Positions 59,464-64,000 of a DNA stretch of 64,000 nt are shown here, piece after piece (the stretch's first letter is position 1; every line of letters begins with the position of its first letter). A program made the translations under genes and the position numbers. Origin of the DNA: Xylogone sp. PMI_703 (taxonomy: Eukaryota > Ascomycota > Leotiomycetes); contig JAJTUQ010000016.1 in NCBI GenBank assembly GCA_021399445.1, positions 62,001-126,000 of the forward strand. The letters are read 5' to 3'. A model generated the notes under the pieces. It saw nothing but the letters and a program-made list of their open reading frames with translations, had not been told where the DNA came from and did not search any database.

Positions 59464-61875
59464 GATAAGGCGATTCTTATAAGAAGGCTTCTGCGTACCT
59501 TGGGGAACAGCCCATCACGTACGCAATCAAGCCTACTTCTTGAGTCTTGACTCTCTAGAATGCGGTCAGGATTTCTTAATTATTTCGGCATTTGTAGTAT
59601 TTTACCATCTCACGCTCGAAGGAAGGCTGATTTTGGAGCCGTGATGAAATGAAATGATGACTGTAGTTGCGGTTGTTATTTAGAATAGCTTACCTGCCTC
59701 TGATTCGAACATCACTATTTCCTGATGCTCGCTACAGCACGACCCGTTCGAAATCAGAGTCAGTGATCTCAAAGCGATGAGGCTCTATCACGCCGGAAGG
59801 ATGGATAACACATTGCTCATAAGAATTACTGTTAACTGGATATTTTCCCATTTTATGCCTCATATTAGCTCTGGATAGTGCGATATTTACAGATAGCCCA
59901 ATACTAGTACTTGTATGTTTGTATCGATTAATTTTATTTGGAGGTTTAATTGTAGAATCATCCGTAGAGGCCACAACATAAAGACTACAATTTCTAGGAG
60001 TTAATGCTGCTGGCTGACAAATATACACAATATTTGAAAGAACATCACATTGGAGGACTCTTATTTTGAATGCGGGATAAGACCAGGTTGGCTTGAGGTG
60101 AGATAGGAGAGAACAATTTAATAATAGTATAGATGGGACACCTTGGAGATAACAATGGAAGATGAAAAAAGGGGGACCATTGAGTATTTGCAGGAATTGC
60201 AGTGAACAAGCAGTCGTCCAATCAAGTTGCAGCCTATTTAGGAAGCCTATCAGATGTTACAGATTCACGTGGAGATCCTGGTAAAATTACGGTAACATGC
60301 TTGGCAATGTGGTCCATCAACTTTAAGTGGACGTTGTCTAGCTACAACTAACCCGATCCGGTTAACAGTCATTCTCATAATATTAAATCCGCGGAGCAGC
60401 GGCTACACGTGACCTCCTTGAAATCCCCGGCTTTTGATCACTTGATTTGTTATTTATTTATTTATAGTTATTTGTGTCCAGCGGCATGGTGACCTGACCT
60501 CCCTGGGGGTATTAGGACGTGCTAAGCTTAGGAATTATATACAAATATTGTTCATAACAAGACCAAAAACCACAAGGGGAAAAAGGATCTCATAATAAAC
60601 AATCCTGGGTCCCTGATCCCATGGTGTCGTAGTGCTTTGTATACCCAAGAAAGTATTTCTTGTATACGCTTTGGCTGTAATTTAAGTCGTTCCATATGAA
60701 CCTCCTCCGCCGGTTAAGGTAGTTCATAAGAAAAATTTATCTTTCCGTGAATAAGTATTCAAAACTTTCAAAACCAAATCCCAGGTGGCTCGACCGTAGT
60801 CAAAAGTTTTCTAGACAGACTTAGCAATAAGCATTCTGAACCTTTCTTTCCCAGTAGTTAAGCAATTCACAATATTTTCCTCCTGAAAGCATTTCGAAAA
60901 GGCCACGTTATCAAAAATTATAGAGTAATTGCGATCAAGAATAAAGTCGAACAAGATAGTACAGCGCACAGGTATAACGTCGATTATTCGATTCGATTCG
61001 ATTTGACTTAATCTCAGCTCTATAGACACTTGCCTCAGGAAGTGCTATAAGTTCGTAGCCCTCACCGTGTACAGGTGTTGAGTCTCGAGGGCCACTTGAT
61101 TTGTTAGAACTTGTTGATGCTAACAATATTCATCTTTTCTAGTGAAGTCATAAGAGAATGTAATACTATTTGCTGGCTTAAATGAACCTATCTTATAATG
61201 CTAAAAACTGCTCAAAGGTCAGTTTATTAACTATTGTTCAACAGACTACTTTTACATACTCTAAAAGAAGAAATATATTCACTATAAGTCATTTGTTTTA
61301 TTGAATTTAGCTGATTTATTCGCACTGACTTCTCAACGTTGCTGTTGGGCCCGGTAAAGATGAAGGTGCGCGAGGTTTGCGTAGGCTGGGCGGAGAGATT
61401 CGAGTACGTGATTTCTGGAGTGTCAGTAGAGAGTGTGTGAGGTATAAGGGAATAAGGGTCTCGGAATTAAGCTGTGTGTTGCGAAGCGGGGGTTTGACGT
61501 TGGCCCATTTTTGCCCACTGGGAGTAGGGTGGTGACTTGCTCGACTAGGTCTGCCTAGAAGAAGTCGTCTGAGCCTTTCAAGAGCGCCCCTGATCTTGCA
61601 AGCAGCATCAGAGCCGATGAGGACGTCTTCTAGGTAAGGTATTGCGGGCTCACCCAGATCCGTGCCGAAGGCGCCAATTCGAGGGGTGCGAAAATTCGGA
61701 TTTTGATCTGAAATTTGCATACGCATTAGTGACTCTTGAATGGAGGAAAGAGGAAGGAAAGACTCGCAGCAATTTGCATAGAGTGAAGGCACCAAGGGGT
61801 TGTATGGAATGCCACTGCCCTTGCCACTTCGTATTGCGTCCTGGTGTGTCTGTAAGTATCCGTTCGCGACTTTGA
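59464..61875. other. AT-rich stretch, no supported gene
   Basis: About 2.4 kb. A 98-codon minus-strand frame (59732-60028) and a 159-codon one (61316-61795) are open but show no family motif and have no plausible splice partners, so I do not call them. Confidence 0.4.
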
Positions 61876-62625
61876 GCCAACCTCTGGCGCTGGGATCCCT
61901 CCTGGTCCTGGAGGAACCAGGCCTGTGGTAGCATCAAGGACATATGCTTGCGGGGGCGTGAGCTTCCCGACTCTCCTCCCCAAAGCCACAGCCGCGGCTG
62001 GAAGCTACACCATTCAGACTGGCTCGTCCTTCAGATCGCCCGACCCAAGTGCGTGCCCTTTGTTCTCTTACCATCCTCTGTATCACCAAAAGCTAACTGA
62101 AATTTCAGATAACACTTTCACCGGTCTCGGGGGCCTCAACATGCAAGGCAAAGTCGTGCCTGTCTCAACCTTCCTTCTGGCCCCTTCCTCCACGTACAAC
62201 ATCTCGCCAGTCGTACGTTACTACATTGCCACCTGCTCCTATGTACAGGGCCAAATCATCCATGTACAGCAAATCAGTATCACTCAGCTGTGAAACATCA
62301 CCAACGCCACCAGCAACTCGCAGACCTACGTCCACAATAGCGATGGTACCTACAGGCCTCTTACGTCGGAGGCGAAGGTGAAGGATATCAAACTCGCCAG
62401 ACTTAGGGCTGATAAGGCGGAGCTGTTGGGGCCAGATTCTTTGATGACTGTAGGCCAGGAGAGCAAAGATGGGTATGCGAATGGCGGGTATACTAATGAT
62501 GGGGCATTGTTGAAGGAAGAGTAGTTGGTGAAGGACTTTCAGAAGGCATTGTTAAATATGTTCTTTAAGACTGTAGTTGCAAACTCTCAGAAAGAAGCGC
62601 TGTGGAAGCCGGGCCTTATAGTTGT
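61876..62625 (+). pseudogene. Decayed hypothetical gene
   Basis: A frame with TGGTRPVVASRTYACGGVSF-like text continues through SYTIQTGSSFRSPD, a good 61-bp intron (gtgcgt at about 62049 to acag at about 62109, with a CTAAC branch site) and NTFTGLGGLNMQGKVVPVSTF. A second part, ITNATSNSQTYVHNSDGTYR then KDIKLARLRADKAELLG, reads well but is separated by a TGA, and the frame meets a TAG at about 62522 before more protein-like text. The codon texture says former gene; I recognise no family. Confidence 0.4.
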
Positions 62626-63316
62626 GTGAGCTGAGGATGATCGGATGGGTTGAGGTATTTGGCGTGTTTTTGTCATCTGAGATGGAAGTTTGGAACTATG
62701 ATAGCTGATTTTTTAGTTAGTCCTGATATTTATGCCTATCCGCGATCCTATAATATGGCAAGCCCCGACCTCGAGTTTCACAGGCCCCAATCTACGTTTA
62801 TGGCTCTACTTTTATTTTGTCCGCCGAGAACCTGATTTGCAGTTGGGTCTTGATTTGCACACGGATTCACGTTACGCTTGGCTTGAATCTAAAAGCGTGT
62901 TGAAGGTGTAAAGTAAGTTGCTAGAGTTATGGTTTCTCCATTGTATTTGACTTTCTATCTTCTTCAGTATGTAATAAACTTGCTCTTAAACTTACCCCTA
63001 CTCTTCTACGTCGTCATAGTATTTGTGTGTGGCTGGTCATTGTGAATAGCTGGTCAGATGAGGTCAAGTTACAGACCTAAACAATGCAATGCACGGATCA
63101 GTTCTCTTCATGTCAACTACTCTTGGTAGCCGTGGGTTGGGGGGGGGAAGCAGGCTTTCCGTGCTTTGTAACCCATTTAGGACTGCCGTTTAGGGGCGGA
63201 CCAAAGATACGGACTCTCATGCCTTCAAATTCAATGACAAGGATATTGAAAAGCTAGATCGGAGTGTGCAAAAGATGTTGAAAGATTTTAAAATAGAAGA
63301 GATTGAAGAGTAACGC
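62626..63316. other. Intergenic stretch, mostly featureless
   Basis: About 690 bp with no supported gene. Near its end a 35-codon frame (about 63200-63312) reads DSHAFKFNDKDIEKLDRSV and looks protein-like; it runs up to the mitochondrial-type insert but may be unrelated. Confidence 0.4.
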
Positions 63317-63616
63317 GATAAACTACATGAACCTTGATTTGTATCAGGTTTTACAGATGATGAAGGATGCTTTCTTGTATTAATTCGTAAATCACACAAA
63401 AATAAACTAGATTGACAACTTGAGGTTAATTTCGCGATTAATCTTCATGCTAGAGATCTAAATCTCTTATAATTTATTCAAGACTACTTTGATGGGGCAG
63501 GGACAATAGGTAAAGAAAGAAATGGTTATTGTGATTTCATAATAGGTTCTTTAGATCAAATAGTAATAAAAGCAATACCTCATTTTGATAAATATCCCTC
63601 TCCGACTGAAACGTAA
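63317..63616 (+). pseudogene. Degenerate LAGLIDADG endonuclease fragment of mitochondrial type (NUMT)
   Basis: In one frame the text reads KLHEP-TGA-FVSGFTDDEGCF, then KLD-TGA-QLEVNFAINLHARD, FIQDYFDGAGTIG, DFIIGSLDQIVIKAIPHFDKYP. These are the conserved blocks of intron-encoded LAGLIDADG_1 homing endonucleases (PWFVxGFTDAEGSF; IQxYFxGxGxI; IxHFDKYPL). The two TGA codons (63335-63337, 63413-63415) fall where the family has Trp, so the frame uses the mitochondrial code. A TAA at 63470-63472 and a later TAA show decay. This is best explained as a nuclear copy of mitochondrial intron DNA. If the contig were itself mitochondrial, the surrounding nuclear genes would not fit. Confidence 0.75.
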
Positions 63617-63705
63617 ACGTGGTGCATCCACTTTGAAATAACTTATTCCAAGTAAGCTGATTAAACTACACCATTACCCTCGTTTTATGAGCTTAAACCA
63701 GTGCT

Positions 63706-64000
63706 TCAAAAGGTAGATACAACATTTTCTTTGTGCTTTGAAGAATTACCACTGTTTCTATTCTGTTTTTGGTCAATATTATAATTTTCCTCGTCCAGCA
63801 TTGTTTTATTCATGACTTCATCCATGCGGACAACAACATCTTCACCAAACTTAATGTTAATCTCCTCTAAGGATAATCCCTTCGTCTGCAGAAGAAGAAT
63901 TAGCTCTGTCAGATAATCATTATCCTTATTTACCAGTACATACCTCGGGACACCAGAAATAAAAGATTATGATGTTAACTAATGTCAAACATATGAAGAT
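63706..64000 (-). CDS. MFS sugar transporter, C-terminal end (partial)
   Basis: The last transmembrane span and cytosolic tail of a sugar porter-type MFS protein. On the minus strand, exon text IFICLTLVNIIIFYFWCPE (to 63944) is joined by a 58-bp intron (63886-63943, GTATGT..CTGCAG) to TKGLSLEEINIKFGEDVV, giving the hallmark PETKGLSLEEI of hexose transporters. A hydrophilic tail ends in a stop at 63706-63708. The gene continues beyond the window. The tail is acidic and Asn-rich. No break is seen in the visible part; substrate specificity cannot be told from it. Confidence 0.8.

Noticed and set aside
61316..61795. 159-codon minus-strand frame
   Set aside because: No recognisable motif, low-complexity Pro/Ser/Arg-rich end, antisense neighbours equally open.
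1..64000. tRNA, rRNA genes or CRISPR array
   Set aside because: None seen by eye; CRISPR is not expected in a fungus. tRNA absence was not tested by a program.

Overview
The window looks like a chromosome segment from a filamentous ascomycete (Pezizomycotina). Genes are interrupted by short GT..AG introns (about 41-190 bp, many with a CTAAC-like branch site). The gene families are typical of moulds: highly reducing PKS, NRPS, DUF4246, DUF3431, sedolisin, Gpr1/Fun34/YaaH and LovD-type beta-lactamase-fold proteins. Genes sit in islands separated by AT-rich, gene-poor stretches with decayed genes, one candidate solo LTR and one mitochondrial-type insert. I cannot assign a species. All exon structures were worked out by eye from reading frame and splice consensus.

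Left part (1-25 kb): a 5'-truncated type-B carboxylesterase, a DUF4246 protein, a DUF3431 membrane-anchored protein, a six-exon secreted sedolisin, an SDR pseudogene, an EthD-like protein, an alpha/beta-hydrolase remnant, two small secreted proteins, a secreted amidohydrolase-2/decarboxylase-like enzyme and an acetate (Gpr1/Fun34/YaaH) transporter.

Centre (26-52 kb): a biosynthetic gene cluster. In order: MFS monocarboxylate-type transporter (-), Caps_synth-like glycosyltransferase (+), short-chain dehydrogenase (-), cytochrome P450 (-), HxxxD acyltransferase (+), a complete highly reducing PKS (-; KS-AT-DH-MT-ER-KR-ACP, about 2559 aa) and, divergently, an NRPS (+; C-A-T-C plus a degenerate terminal carrier domain). 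Neither megasynthase has a thioesterase or reductase domain. A reasonable inference is a methylated reduced polyketide joined to one amino acid by the NRPS, then oxidised (P450, SDR), acylated and perhaps glycosylated. I could not match the set to a known pathway, and no pathway-specific transcription factor is visible.

Right part (53-64 kb): an NmrA-like protein, a candidate solo LTR, a zinc-type alcohol dehydrogenase/enone reductase pseudogene, a four-exon LovD/EstB-like beta-lactamase-fold protein (possibly a cluster acyltransferase), an acetoacetate decarboxylase-like gene with an apparent frameshift, a decayed gene, a degenerate LAGLIDADG homing endonuclease fragment that reads with mitochondrial TGA=Trp (a probable NUMT), and the C-terminal end of a sugar transporter running off the window.
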